DNA of 64,000 nt, taken from contig JAVSGI010000005.1 of NCBI GenBank assembly GCA_032334235.1, positions 1 through 64,000 of the forward strand, written 5' to 3'. This DNA comes from Paracoccaceae bacterium Fryx2. Lineage in GTDB: Bacteria; Pseudomonadota; Alphaproteobacteria; Rhodobacterales; Rhodobacteraceae. The notes beneath the pieces are model-generated. The model was not told the DNA's origin, did no database searches, and saw only the letters and a program-made list of their open reading frames with translations. Of the stretch, positions 25,158 through 33,665 are shown piece by piece (positions within the stretch are counted from its first letter, which is position 1; each line of letters opens with the position of its first letter). The translations under genes were made by a program, and so were the position numbers.

Positions 25158-27145
25158 TGGAAATCATGCGCTTGCGTCATGTTGCGACCGTCATGAACAG
25201 CAATGTCGACAAGGTGATTGACCCTACCGAGATTCCGGTTCGGCTCTGCAACTATGTCCATGTTTACAAAAACGATTTTATCACGCCTGAAATGGAATTC
25301 GACAACGGCTCGGCGACCGAGGCTGAAATCAAGCGGTTCAGCCTGCGGGTAGATGACGTGATCATCACGAAAGATTCCGAAGATCGGCACGATATTGGCG
25401 TACCTGCCTATGTTCGCAATACGGCTGATGACTTGGTTTGCGGCTATCATCTGACTATCCTGCGCGCATTCAAGAAGAAGTGCCGTGGCGGTTTTCTGTT
25501 CTGGGCCTTGCAGTCCAAGGGTGCTCAAGAGGCATTTGCAGTCGCGGCAAGTGGAATTACTCGCTATGGACTGGGGCAAGAGGGCATCAAGGGCTTGTCG
25601 CTTCATCTTCCCGGCCTATCCATCCAGAAACTGATCGCCGATCTCCTCGACACTGAAACAGCCCGCATTGATGCGCTGATCGCAAAGAAGCAGCAGATCT
25701 TGTTGGCGATTGCGGACGCGCGTTTCTCCACCATTTCTCGCGCGGTCTCGGTCGGGCTGGATGCCAATGCGCCGCTTGTCGAAACCGAGTCACCCTACCT
25801 ACCCAGCATACCTGCAACTTGGCGCATCTGGCGGCTGAAACATCTTGCCCGGGTTCGTGGCGGAATGACATTGGGTCGAACACTCCCCGAGGGCGCTGTT
25901 GTTATCACAACACCCTATCTGCGGGTCGCAAATGTGCAGGCGGGTTGGGTCAATGTCTCCGATGTTGCAGAAATCGACGTGACCGAAACTGAGATCAAGC
26001 GGTTTAGCCTGCGACGCGGCGATGTTCTGATGAACGAAGGGGGCGACAACGACAAGCTCGGTCGGGGTGCCGTCTGGCATGCGCCGTTTGAACCCTGCCT
26101 GAACCAGAACCATGTGTTCTGCGTCACGCCGGGCGATCTGCGCTATTCCGACTGGATTTCGATGGCCACTAATGCCCGATACGCACGAGACTTCTTCTAT
26201 CTGCACTCGAACCAGAGCACAAACCTTGCGTCGATATCCAAAACCAATGTCGAAAAGCTGCCGATTGCGGTTCCGCCGCCCGAGGAAATGCGAGCGGTCC
26301 TTGACGATTTGAATGCCCGGCTCGATCGGTTCACCGCGATCTCGGAACGGGTCACAAACTCCATAGTTCGCCTGCGTGAATACCGTGCCGCCCTGATCAC
26401 TGCCGCTGTGACAGGGCAGATCGATGTTGCTGCACATGCTCAATCAGCGGCTGCCAAGCCGCCGACGCGCGCTGTCGCCGAGGTCGTCCCGGTGCATCCC
26501 ACCCCGCAACCCGTCACCGGACCAGATCGGTGCACTGTCCGTGTGCTGGTCGCCGCCGACGTGGTGCATCGGCTCGGCGCGCAGCCATCATTGGGGCGCA
26601 TAAAGCTGCAAAAGATGATGTACTTGGCCGAAGCCCACGCTAACATCAATGAAATCGATGGGCGATATGAACGCTATCGCGCAGGCCCTTACGACGGCGC
26701 CATGATGCCGGAAATCGAAGTCGGGCTGCGCCAAGGACAGTTCTTCGACGCCAAGGAAGATGGCACCGCCGACCGCGGCAGGATCACTTTCCAGCGCATG
26801 CCCCGGGCCGGGGACCATCGCGACGCCTTGTCGGCACATCTAGGCGACAAGGTCGCCAGCCTTCGCAGCATGGTGGATCTTTTCAGGGACATGAATACCG
26901 AGGCAACCGAAGCCGTCGCGACCCTTTACGCCGTTTGGAACGACGCGCTGATCGATGGCCAGCAGCCCGACGATGCCGCGATCATCCGAGGCTTCCGCCA
27001 AAACTGGCACGCAGACAAGGGTAAGTTCAAAGAGGCCGATTTGCACAACTGGCTTGCCTGGATGCGCCGCAACGGCATCGTCCCGCATGGCGCGGGGCCG
27101 CGAACGATATCGACCAGCACGCCCAGCCTTTTTGAGAGTGAGTGA
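25157..27145 (+). CDS. hsdS: HsdS specificity subunit fused to a C-terminal Panacea/DUF4065-like domain, 662 aa
   Basis: The start is the ATG at 25157 with GGAGG at 25144-25148. Residues 1-200 form target-recognition domain 1 with a helical spacer (LIADLLDTETARIDALIAKK); residues 210-420 form domain 2 (PATWRIWRLKHLARVRGGM, SKTNVEKLPIAVPPPEEM) with spacer ending LREYRAALITAAVTGQIDV, which normally ends an HsdS at about 420-440 residues. Here a Pro-rich linker leads to about 200 extra residues: LGRIKLQKMMYLAEAHANI and YERYRAGPYDGAMMPEIE, the signature of Panacea/DUF4065 (SocA-like) domains known from antitoxins. The fusion could link site recognition to control of the neighbouring Abi toxin; that is inference. 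Confidence 0.85.
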   Translation: MEIMRLRHVATVMNSNVDKVIDPTEIPVRLCNYVHVYKNDFITPEMEFDNGSATEAEIKRFSLRVDDVIITKDSEDRHDIGVPAYVRNTADDLVCGYHLTILRAFKKKCRGGFLFWALQSKGAQEAFAVAASGITRYGLGQEGIKGLSLHLPGLSIQKLIADLLDTETARIDALIAKKQQILLAIADARFSTISRAVSVGLDANAPLVETESPYLPSIPATWRIWRLKHLARVRGGMTLGRTLPEGAVVITTPYLRVANVQAGWVNVSDVAEIDVTETEIKRFSLRRGDVLMNEGGDNDKLGRGAVWHAPFEPCLNQNHVFCVTPGDLRYSDWISMATNARYARDFFYLHSNQSTNLASISKTNVEKLPIAVPPPEEMRAVLDDLNARLDRFTAISERVTNSIVRLREYRAALITAAVTGQIDVAAHAQSAAAKPPTRAVAEVVPVHPTPQPVTGPDRCTVRVLVAADVVHRLGAQPSLGRIKLQKMMYLAEAHANINEIDGRYERYRAGPYDGAMMPEIEVGLRQGQFFDAKEDGTADRGRITFQRMPRAGDHRDALSAHLGDKVASLRSMVDLFRDMNTEATEAVATLYAVWNDALIDGQQPDDAAIIRGFRQNWHADKGKFKEADLHNWLAWMRRNGIVPHGAGPRTISTSTPSLFESE

Positions 27146-27175
27146 CGGGATGATCGGTTATCAGTGGAGCGGTGC

Positions 27176-27748
27176 ATGAGTGACGACGCAGACCATCTGC
27201 GGCATACACCGCTATTCACCGAGATGGATGACAGGGCCGCGCGTTTTGATGAATGGTCCTACCCGAAGGGGATTTTGCGGGACGGGATGGTTGCGTTGGT
27301 AGAAAATAAGCGTGGATTGGCAGATCAATACTTCAACGCGGCCGAAGCCATTGTGAAGCTGGTGAACGATAACCATGTGGCCGATTATACTGTCTCCAGC
27401 CCGATCCTTTATCTCTATCGCCACTCGTTTGAGCTTTACCTCAAGTCCCTGATCGAAGCGCATGGCGGAAAACCTGGCAGAGAACATGATCTGGCAAAGC
27501 TGATCGTCATGGCACCATGCCTGCCTGACTGGTCGCAGAACCGCATTCTTGAATTGCATGCGGTTGACCCACGCTCGACCTACCTGCGATACGGTGGCGA
27601 AAAAGGCCAGTTTCCCGGCCCCGAAGGTTGGGCCGAGATGGACTTTCTCCGCGACGCCATGCGTGCGCTCCGTGATCATTTTGTTGATTTGATTGAACGC
27701 CTGCGTCTGAATGTTCCGGCCAGCGTCGCTCGAGGAAAAAATTCATGA
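27176..27748 (+). CDS. Helical HEPN-like protein between hsdS and hsdR, 190 aa
   Basis: The ATG at 27176 (MSDDADHLRHTPLFTEMDD) follows TGGAGCGG. The middle is YLYRHSFELYLKSLIEAHGG then REHDLAKLIV, a pairing of a long helix and an HDLxxL motif that is characteristic of HEPN-like helical bundles, but the canonical RxxxxH catalytic pair is not evident. It ends by ATGA with hsdR. Position in the operon suggests an accessory of the restriction or Abi parts; the biochemical role is unknown. Confidence 0.55.
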   Translation: MSDDADHLRHTPLFTEMDDRAARFDEWSYPKGILRDGMVALVENKRGLADQYFNAAEAIVKLVNDNHVADYTVSSPILYLYRHSFELYLKSLIEAHGGKPGREHDLAKLIVMAPCLPDWSQNRILELHAVDPRSTYLRYGGEKGQFPGPEGWAEMDFLRDAMRALRDHFVDLIERLRLNVPASVARGKNS

Positions 27749-30738
27749 CCAGCCCCAATATTCGCCGCGAGAAGTTGCACACCGAAGAGGCTGTCGAAAT
27801 CCACCTCGTGGACCAGCTTGTTACACAGCAGGGCTGGGTGGAGCGTCCCTATGCGGCCTTTGACCGAGCGAACGCCATCGACCCCGAGATGGCGGTCGAG
27901 TTTATTCGTGCGACTCAACCCGGTGCATGGACTCGACTGAATGACCAATACCCCGGCCGCGCCGAGGCCGAACTTTCCCGGCAGATTGCCAGCCGCCTTG
28001 GCGCTGTCGGCACGCTGGAGGTGCTGCGGCAGGGTATCACCATCGTTCCAGGTATTCGCATAAGCCTGTGCGGGTTTCGTCCTGCTTCAGCGATGAACCC
28101 GGATCTGGTGCGTGCCTACGAGGGCAACATCCTGACCGCTATGCGTCAGGTGCGCTACAGTCGGTCATCGGAGAACGCCATCGACGTGGTGCTTTTTGTG
28201 AATGGCATTCCGGTGATCACGTTGGAGATTAAGAACACTCTGACGGGTTCCACCTATCAGACGGCAGAGACCCAGTATCGCCGCGACCGGTCGCCAAACG
28301 GTGAGTTCCTGCTGACGTTCAAGCGCGGGGCGCTGGTCCATTTCGCCTTGGACCAAGACAACGTGTCGATGACGACCCATCTTGAAAACGGTCGGACTCG
28401 GTTCTTGCCCTTCAACCGGGGGCGGAATGGTGGCGCGGGCAGTCCAGATATCGAAGGTGAATTTCGTATTGCCTACCTGTACCGCGATGTCCCAGGCTGC
28501 AAGGCGGTGTGGTCGCGCGAAGTGCTGCTCGATATTATCCACAAATTCGTATTGGTCAGTGAAGTCGAGGAGTCGGGTGGTAAGGTCAAGCGTACGACCA
28601 TCTGGCCCCGTTTCCATCAACTTGATGCCGTGCGTCGCCTATGCGCAGATGCCAAGCAAAAGGGCGCTGGGCAGAACTACCTGTTCCAGCATTCGGCGGG
28701 TTCGGGAAAATCCAACACTATTGCATGGGTCGCCCATCAGCTTGCCACCCTGCACGATGATCAGGATCGACCAGTCTTTGACAGCGTGATCATCGTTACT
28801 GACCGGGTAGTCTTGGACAGGCAACTTCAGAACACGGTGAAATCCTTTGCCCAGACCGCGAACTATGTGAAGGCCATCGATGGCACGTCGAGGCAGTTAC
28901 GGGCCGCCATCGAGCAGGGTGCCAAGATCATCATATCGACGATCCATAAGTTTTCCACGGATCAGATGAGCGTTCTGAAAAATGAGGCCCAGCGCCGGTT
29001 CGCGATCCTGATTGATGAAGCGCACAGTTCGCAATCGGGCAAACATGCCGATAGCATGGCGCGGATATTGGCGGACGGCGGGATTTCCGACGATGATGAG
29101 CACGATGGGGTGGAACGGGCCCTGCTGGAGTTGCAGCGCCTACGCGGTCCACAAACCAACCTATCGTATCTGGCTTTCACCGCGACACCTCGCAACGTTA
29201 CGATGGAACGGTTCGGCATCAGTGGGCCAGACGGGTTGCCCGTTCCGTTCCATCTCTATTCTATGCGGCAGGCAATTGAGGAGGGGTTCATCCTCGACGT
29301 GCTTCAGAACTACCAGACGTATCAGGCCTATTTTGCCTTGGAGAAGGCCATCGACGAGGATCCGGAGCTTCTGGAACGAAAATCGCGGCGGAAGGTTGCC
29401 CGATACGTTGATTTCCATGAAACCGCGATGGATCAGAAAGCCGAGGTGATCGTTGAACACTTCCGTCGCCACGCCCTGCCAGAGCTGGGTGGCCACGCAA
29501 AGGCAATGGTTGTAACCTCCAGCAGGGAACATGCTATCCGCACCCATCAGGCGATCAGCCGATATGTCGTCGCGCAGGAATATGAGAATGTGCATTCTCT
29601 AGTAGCGTTTTCGGGCGAGATTTTGGTGGATGGTCAGTCCTACTCTGAGCCGGGAATGAACGGTTTTCCGGAAACGGAATTGCCCCGTCGGTTCGATGGA
29701 GCTGAGTTCAACGTGTTGGTAGTTGCTGAAAAGTATCAGACCGGATTCGACCAACCAAAGCTGTTGGCGATGTACATCGACCGCAAGCTGGACGGATTGC
29801 AGGCAGTACAAACGTTGTCGCGTTTGAACCGGACCTCTCCGACGAAAACCCGGACCTTCATTCTGGATTTCAGAAATGCGGTCCAGGACATCCAAGAGGC
29901 ATTCAAGCCTTATTTCAATGCCACAGGAATGGAAGACCGTTCAGACCCAAATCAAATCTACAACCTGCAGGCGCGGTTGAATGCCTTCGGGATCCTGCAG
30001 CAGGATGAGATTGACCGCTTCGTTGGCCGGTTCCTCGGAAATAGGCAAGCTGCCGATGAGCGACCGGTATTGGAAGGGATTGTCCGTCAAGCGGTTGCTC
30101 GCTTTGAAGCCCAACTGGCTGAAGATGAACAGGAGGAATTTCGCCAGCTTTTGGCGTCGTTCCTGCGCTTCTATTCCTTCATCGCGCAAGTGGTCAGCTT
30201 GCAGGACACGGGGCTGGAAAAGCTGCATCTGTATGGCTCCTGGTTGAAGCGGTTGCTGCCGTCGCGTGCCGCGCCTGAAGGTGAAGACATAACTGACGAC
30301 ATGTTGCAGATGACTGCATACCGTCTACAAGATCAGGGTGTTTCGGATGGCCGCCTCCAACGTGACGATACCGCCAGCCTGTCACCAATCGACCGCTTTG
30401 GTGCGAATGCCTATACCGAGGAAGAACAAAGGGCGCTGTCCGAGATTATCGATGCATTCAACGCGCGTCATGGCACAAACTTCACTGAAGAGGACTATAT
30501 CCGCTTCGAGGCGGTTAACGACGCTATTTTAGATGACGAGGCGTGGGTTGAGATTCTGCGCAACAATGCGCCGGAAGTGGTCAAGGACCGCTTTAACGCT
30601 GAGTTCATGCGCCGTGCGATCCATGTTTTCCAGCGGGACAACCAGATGCGAAACGCTTTCATGCAAGACAAGGAGGCCCGTGACATGTTGATGGAGTTGA
30701 TGTTCCGTCGTGTGATGCGTGCAGCCCGAGCTGCATGA
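27745..30738 (+). CDS. hsdR: Type I restriction endonuclease subunit HsdR, 997 aa
   Basis: N-terminal PD-(D/E)xK nuclease with AIDVVLFVNGIPVITLEIKN (Asp and ExK, residues about 144-161), preceded by the RxxR(S)SENAI element. SF2 motor: HSAGSGKSNTIAWVAHQLA (Walker A, near residue 316), AILIDEAHSSQSG (DEAH, near 424), LAFTATP (motif III) and QTLSRLNRTSPTKTRTFILD (motif VI). The C-terminal domain is the usual helical coupling region. It forms R2M2S with HsdM and HsdS to translocate and cut unmethylated DNA. Length is in the normal range and no defect is seen. The stop abuts the stop of the opposing phage gene at 30739. Confidence 0.95.
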   Translation: MTSPNIRREKLHTEEAVEIHLVDQLVTQQGWVERPYAAFDRANAIDPEMAVEFIRATQPGAWTRLNDQYPGRAEAELSRQIASRLGAVGTLEVLRQGITIVPGIRISLCGFRPASAMNPDLVRAYEGNILTAMRQVRYSRSSENAIDVVLFVNGIPVITLEIKNTLTGSTYQTAETQYRRDRSPNGEFLLTFKRGALVHFALDQDNVSMTTHLENGRTRFLPFNRGRNGGAGSPDIEGEFRIAYLYRDVPGCKAVWSREVLLDIIHKFVLVSEVEESGGKVKRTTIWPRFHQLDAVRRLCADAKQKGAGQNYLFQHSAGSGKSNTIAWVAHQLATLHDDQDRPVFDSVIIVTDRVVLDRQLQNTVKSFAQTANYVKAIDGTSRQLRAAIEQGAKIIISTIHKFSTDQMSVLKNEAQRRFAILIDEAHSSQSGKHADSMARILADGGISDDDEHDGVERALLELQRLRGPQTNLSYLAFTATPRNVTMERFGISGPDGLPVPFHLYSMRQAIEEGFILDVLQNYQTYQAYFALEKAIDEDPELLERKSRRKVARYVDFHETAMDQKAEVIVEHFRRHALPELGGHAKAMVVTSSREHAIRTHQAISRYVVAQEYENVHSLVAFSGEILVDGQSYSEPGMNGFPETELPRRFDGAEFNVLVVAEKYQTGFDQPKLLAMYIDRKLDGLQAVQTLSRLNRTSPTKTRTFILDFRNAVQDIQEAFKPYFNATGMEDRSDPNQIYNLQARLNAFGILQQDEIDRFVGRFLGNRQAADERPVLEGIVRQAVARFEAQLAEDEQEEFRQLLASFLRFYSFIAQVVSLQDTGLEKLHLYGSWLKRLLPSRAAPEGEDITDDMLQMTAYRLQDQGVSDGRLQRDDTASLSPIDRFGANAYTEEEQRALSEIIDAFNARHGTNFTEEDYIRFEAVNDAILDDEAWVEILRNNAPEVVKDRFNAEFMRRAIHVFQRDNQMRNAFMQDKEARDMLMELMFRRVMRAARAA

Positions 30739-31440
30739 TCATATGCGGTTTGAGGGTTGTGTCCTCTTGGACAGTGCCCATGGCTGCACCTTCGGCATCA
30801 CCGCCGTCACTTCCATCTCGCGCAGCATGCCACCCGCCACCAACCCATCCCTCACCCAATCCAGCGCCTGCCACCAATCCTCATAGCCGCGCCGGGCGGC
30901 TGCGATCTGTTCCGGATGCGGTCGCCAGGTCACCGGGCAGGCGAGGATATCTATGGTTTTCCAAGTGCCGCGTGCAGTCGGACCTCGAACCCGGATGCGC
31001 TCAAAGCCCACGATGATGGTGCTTGATCGTTCGCCATACTGGTTCTGCTTGGTTTCCACCGGCACGCAGCGCGGCACCGCGCCGGGCATCCAGTCGGGCG
31101 TTATGCCTGCGTGCGCCATTTCGGCCACGCCGATCGCCATCCGGATGCCGCCGAGATTGTCAGGCATCCCCGCGACTGTGGCAGCGATCACTTCGGCGTC
31201 GGCATGGGTGTAGCTGCCCATCTTGTGCTGACCACCGTCAACCTTGCAGCCCAGCGCCGCGCGTTGCAGCAGGATGTATTCGAGACCAAACCCGTAGCCT
31301 TCCTCGATGGCACCCTTTGGTGGGGGCAATTCCAACTGCGCTTGTTCCACCCGGAACGCCCATTCCAGCAGCGCTTGCACGCCCAGCGCGCGTTTCACCT
31401 TAGCACCACCGGCGCGGCCAATCCGTCCCTGCATGCTCAT
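30739..31440 (-). CDS. Hypothetical phage protein, 233 aa
   Basis: Starts at the ATG at 31440 (MSMQGRIGRAGGAKVKRALG), which overlaps the stop of the frame 31437-32699 by ATGA. Contains LEYILLQRAALGCKVDGGQH, then AEVIAATVAGMPDNLGGIRM, then KTIDILACPVTWRPHPEQIA. It is a conserved-looking soluble phage protein of the replication/accessory region but I do not recognise the family. Its own stop (30739) is immediately beside that of hsdR, marking the edge of the restriction cargo. Confidence 0.6.
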   Translation of the reverse strand: MSMQGRIGRAGGAKVKRALGVQALLEWAFRVEQAQLELPPPKGAIEEGYGFGLEYILLQRAALGCKVDGGQHKMGSYTHADAEVIAATVAGMPDNLGGIRMAIGVAEMAHAGITPDWMPGAVPRCVPVETKQNQYGERSSTIIVGFERIRVRGPTARGTWKTIDILACPVTWRPHPEQIAAARRGYEDWWQALDWVRDGLVAGGMLREMEVTAVMPKVQPWALSKRTQPSNRI

Positions 31441-32699
31441 GGCAGCGATCCGTCAAAGAGGCTCATTTGCGCTGGGCCCTCCGTTCCCTCGGTCGGCCGC
31501 CAGATCCAAGGGCCCGAGGCCATGGGCAGCTGCGAGAGTGCGCCACGCATGCGCTGCTGCCAGAGGATGAACTCCGTTGCCGAGCAGGCGCAGAGCGCAT
31601 GCCCGATGGGCCAGCCCATCAGCCATCCGACGAAGATCGGATTGAGCCGCCGCCGTGCCCGGGCTTTCAGGATCCGTCGCGAGACGACCCGCCCATGCAA
31701 GGCAATCATTGAAGCCCACAGCGGGCGCGAGATCGGGCCGTGCGGTGAGAACCGCCGCCCATGCCTCCCGATCGCCGGGTCCGGGTGGGTGAAGCCCTGC
31801 TCCGCCCGGTAGTGCAGGATATCCATCCGGCTCTTGCCATCGGCGCGGGTGATGCTGGCCGCACTGCTGCCCTTCCAGTTCTGCGCCGCCGGTGTCGGCC
31901 ACTGGATCGCCTGCGCCGACAACTTCGGCTCGCCCCGGCTGTTGATCTTGCCGCGCAGCCGGTCGACCTGATCGTCCGCCACCGGCGTCTGCCATTGAGC
32001 CGCCTGTGCTGGCAGGGGTGGGGTGCCGCCCGAACCATAGCTCTGACCCGGCCCGCCCTTCGCGCCGTCCGTCGCCTTGGGCGTCGACCAGTTCGTGATG
32101 CCCAGCGCAAGCGCTTCCGCCTTGCGGGTGAAGTCGCTGTTGCCCGCCGGGTTGTAGGTGGCCGTGCCCGGATGCAGGCTCATCGGTGTGGGCCAGGATG
32201 AAGATTCGTAACCGCTGGTGCGGCGCGCCAACTTCAGCCGCGCTGAACAGGCCTGCCGCAGGCGTGTAGCCCATTCTCCAAAGGTCTCGCAGCACGGCTT
32301 CAAGGCCGAGGCTGACGTGACCGGCGACGTTCTCAACGAAGACCCATTCTGGGATGCATTCCCGGATGACCCGGGCGACTTCGGGCCAGAGGTGGCGCGG
32401 ATCGTCGGCGCCGCCGCGTTTGCCAGCGGCACTGAAGGGCTGGCAGGGATATCCGGCGAGAACCGTGTCAAAGGCACCGCGGAAGGACCGGGCTTTGAGG
32501 CTGCGCAAATCATCCCAGATTGGCGCTGGGGCGAAATACCCCGCGCGCTGGGCGGTGATGAGCACAGATCGAGGCCAGTCTTCACATTCGACGAAGGCGC
32601 GGGTGTGATAGCCGGGCTCGGCCAGCATGAGGCCCATATCCAAGCCTCCGCCGCCTGCGCAGAGGGACAATCCATGCCGGGGACGTGACACCATGCCAT
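31437..32699 (-). CDS. Overlapping alternative frame with coding-like C-terminal half
   Basis: This frame lies on the same strand as the methyltransferase, shifted by one register, and is open for 420 codons. Its first half looks like noise from the methyltransferase, but from about 32200 leftwards it reads WPTPMSLHPG, STPKATDGAKGG, WQTPVADD, WPTPAAQNWKG and ends LNPIFVGWLMGWPIGHALC with SATEFILWQQRMRGALS, a signature familiar from stand-alone phage DNA methylase-type proteins. Its stop overlaps the next gene by ATGA. Either both frames are used, or one is an evolutionary overprint of the other. The translated part would begin internally. Confidence 0.35.
   Translation of the reverse strand: MAWCHVPGMDCPSAQAAEAWIWASCWPSPAITPAPSSNVKTGLDLCSSPPSARGISPQRQSGMICAASKPGPSAVPLTRFSPDIPASPSVPLANAAAPTIRATSGPKSPGSSGNASQNGSSLRTSPVTSASALKPCCETFGEWATRLRQACSARLKLARRTSGYESSSWPTPMSLHPGTATYNPAGNSDFTRKAEALALGITNWSTPKATDGAKGGPGQSYGSGGTPPLPAQAAQWQTPVADDQVDRLRGKINSRGEPKLSAQAIQWPTPAAQNWKGSSAASITRADGKSRMDILHYRAEQGFTHPDPAIGRHGRRFSPHGPISRPLWASMIALHGRVVSRRILKARARRRLNPIFVGWLMGWPIGHALCACSATEFILWQQRMRGALSQLPMASGPWIWRPTEGTEGPAQMSLFDGSLP
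31453..32694 (-). CDS. Phage C5-cytosine DNA methyltransferase, about 413 aa
   Basis: Started at the ATG at 32694 (MVSRPRHGLSLCAGGGGLD); a GTG at 32703 is also possible. Motifs appear in order: I (SLCAGGGGLDMGL), IV (TVLAGYPCQPFSAAG with the catalytic Cys), VI (WVFVENVAGH), VIII (PHQRLRIFILAH) and IX/X (ALRLLGNGVHPLAAAHA). It transfers a methyl group to C5 of cytosine and may protect phage DNA. The C-terminal half, between motifs VIII and IX, overlaps another long frame with homologue-like features (see 31437-32699). It follows the replication gene with close or overlapping starts. Confidence 0.85.
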   Translation of the reverse strand: MVSRPRHGLSLCAGGGGLDMGLMLAEPGYHTRAFVECEDWPRSVLITAQRAGYFAPAPIWDDLRSLKARSFRGAFDTVLAGYPCQPFSAAGKRGGADDPRHLWPEVARVIRECIPEWVFVENVAGHVSLGLEAVLRDLWRMGYTPAAGLFSAAEVGAPHQRLRIFILAHTDEPASGHGHLQPGGQQRLHPQGGSACAGHHELVDAQGDGRREGRAGSELWFGRHPTPASTGGSMADAGGGRSGRPAARQDQQPGRAEVVGAGDPVADTGGAELEGQQCGQHHPRRWQEPDGYPALPGGAGLHPPGPGDREAWAAVLTARPDLAPAVGFNDCLAWAGRLATDPESPGTAAAQSDLRRMADGLAHRACALRLLGNGVHPLAAAHAWRTLAAAHGLGPLDLAADRGNGGPSANEPL

Positions 32700-33665
32700 T
32701 CACCGCCCCTTTCGCAGCAGCAGCCGCTCGCGGGTGACAAGGCCACGCGCCAGCATGGCCTCGCACATGGCGTTGCTGATCATGCTGGCGGGCAGATATT
32801 CGTCGGAGTTCACCTTGGCGGCGTAAAAGGCCGCGAGTTGATCTTCACTGGGTGGAGGGCCAACATCGCGCTTGCGCTGCCGTTTGGCTTTCCCGCCGCT
32901 TGCATCTGCTGCGGCCTGCGCATCACGCTGAGCGGCGCGTTCCATGAACCGATCCAGCGCCTTTGGGCCATCGGGCGGGTTCGGGTGATCGCGCCGAGTC
33001 TCGGTGGCGGTCTCGATGATCCGATCCTCAGACAACCCGAGGTCATCGATCCAGCGGCGAACGTGCAATTGCGCTGGTAAGCCCTGCCACCACGCTGGGA
33101 GGCTGGCATCGGCGGCAAAGCCCAGCGCGCCGAGCAGTTCTGCGAAGAAATTCTCAAAATTGGAATCTCGCGCTTGCGCGTCCTCCTCCTCCTTTACAGG
33201 TTTACTTAAAGGTTCCCTTACAAGGTTAGTCTCCGGATTCCGGAGATGGCTTTGGGCAAAATCCGGAGATGGCTTTGTCGAAAATCCGGAGATGGCCCTA
33301 TCTCCGGTTTCCGGAGTTGGGTCGACGTGTTGTTCTTCCTCTGTTCTGCTTAAACCGTGTCCGGTTTCCGGAGTTGGCTCTTGTGGAAACACTTCTTCAA
33401 ACCCCAAGATGTAGCGTGTCGCCTGGCGCTTGTGCGTGCGCGGATCATGGACGCGGACGCGGTGGATCAAGTGCAGTTTTTCCAACTTGGCGAGGTGTTC
33501 GTTCAGCGCCGAGATCGACATTTCGGCATCATCGGCAAGCCGGGCCTGCGTCGGAAAACAGCCGAAATCCGGGTTGTGCCGGTCGCACAGAAACCAGAGC
33601 ACGATCTTGGTGGCAGGCTTCAGCCCGCGTTGCTGGATGGCCCAGACAGTCGCTTTGTGGCTCAT
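32700..33665 (-). CDS. Winged-helix replication initiator-like protein, 321 aa
   Basis: The N-terminal 100 residues are a winged helix (ATKIVLWFLCDRHNPDFGCF, then TQARLADDAEMSISALNEHL, then KLEKLHLIHRVRVHD), of the lambda O / helix-turn-helix_36 type. The middle of the gene carries a set of iterons, and the C-terminal part (ASMISNAMCEAMLARGLVTRERL) is short and helical. Together these suggest a phage replication initiator that binds repeats inside its own gene. It overlaps the VRR-NUC gene by ATGA. The central 80 residues are low complexity because they overlie the repeats. Confidence 0.7.
   Translation of the reverse strand: MSHKATVWAIQQRGLKPATKIVLWFLCDRHNPDFGCFPTQARLADDAEMSISALNEHLAKLEKLHLIHRVRVHDPRTHKRQATRYILGFEEVFPQEPTPETGHGLSRTEEEQHVDPTPETGDRAISGFSTKPSPDFAQSHLRNPETNLVREPLSKPVKEEEDAQARDSNFENFFAELLGALGFAADASLPAWWQGLPAQLHVRRWIDDLGLSEDRIIETATETRRDHPNPPDGPKALDRFMERAAQRDAQAAADASGGKAKRQRKRDVGPPPSEDQLAAFYAAKVNSDEYLPASMISNAMCEAMLARGLVTRERLLLRKGR
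33238..33378 (+). repeat. Five iterons of WTCCGGAGWTGG within the initiator gene
   Basis: Copies start at 33238, 33261, 33284, 33309 and 33366; the first three are spaced exactly 23 bases, the next 25. The core is TCCGGAGATGGC or TCCGGAGTTGG. In lambda the origin iterons also lie inside the O gene; this array probably is the prophage replication origin. Confidence 0.65.
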
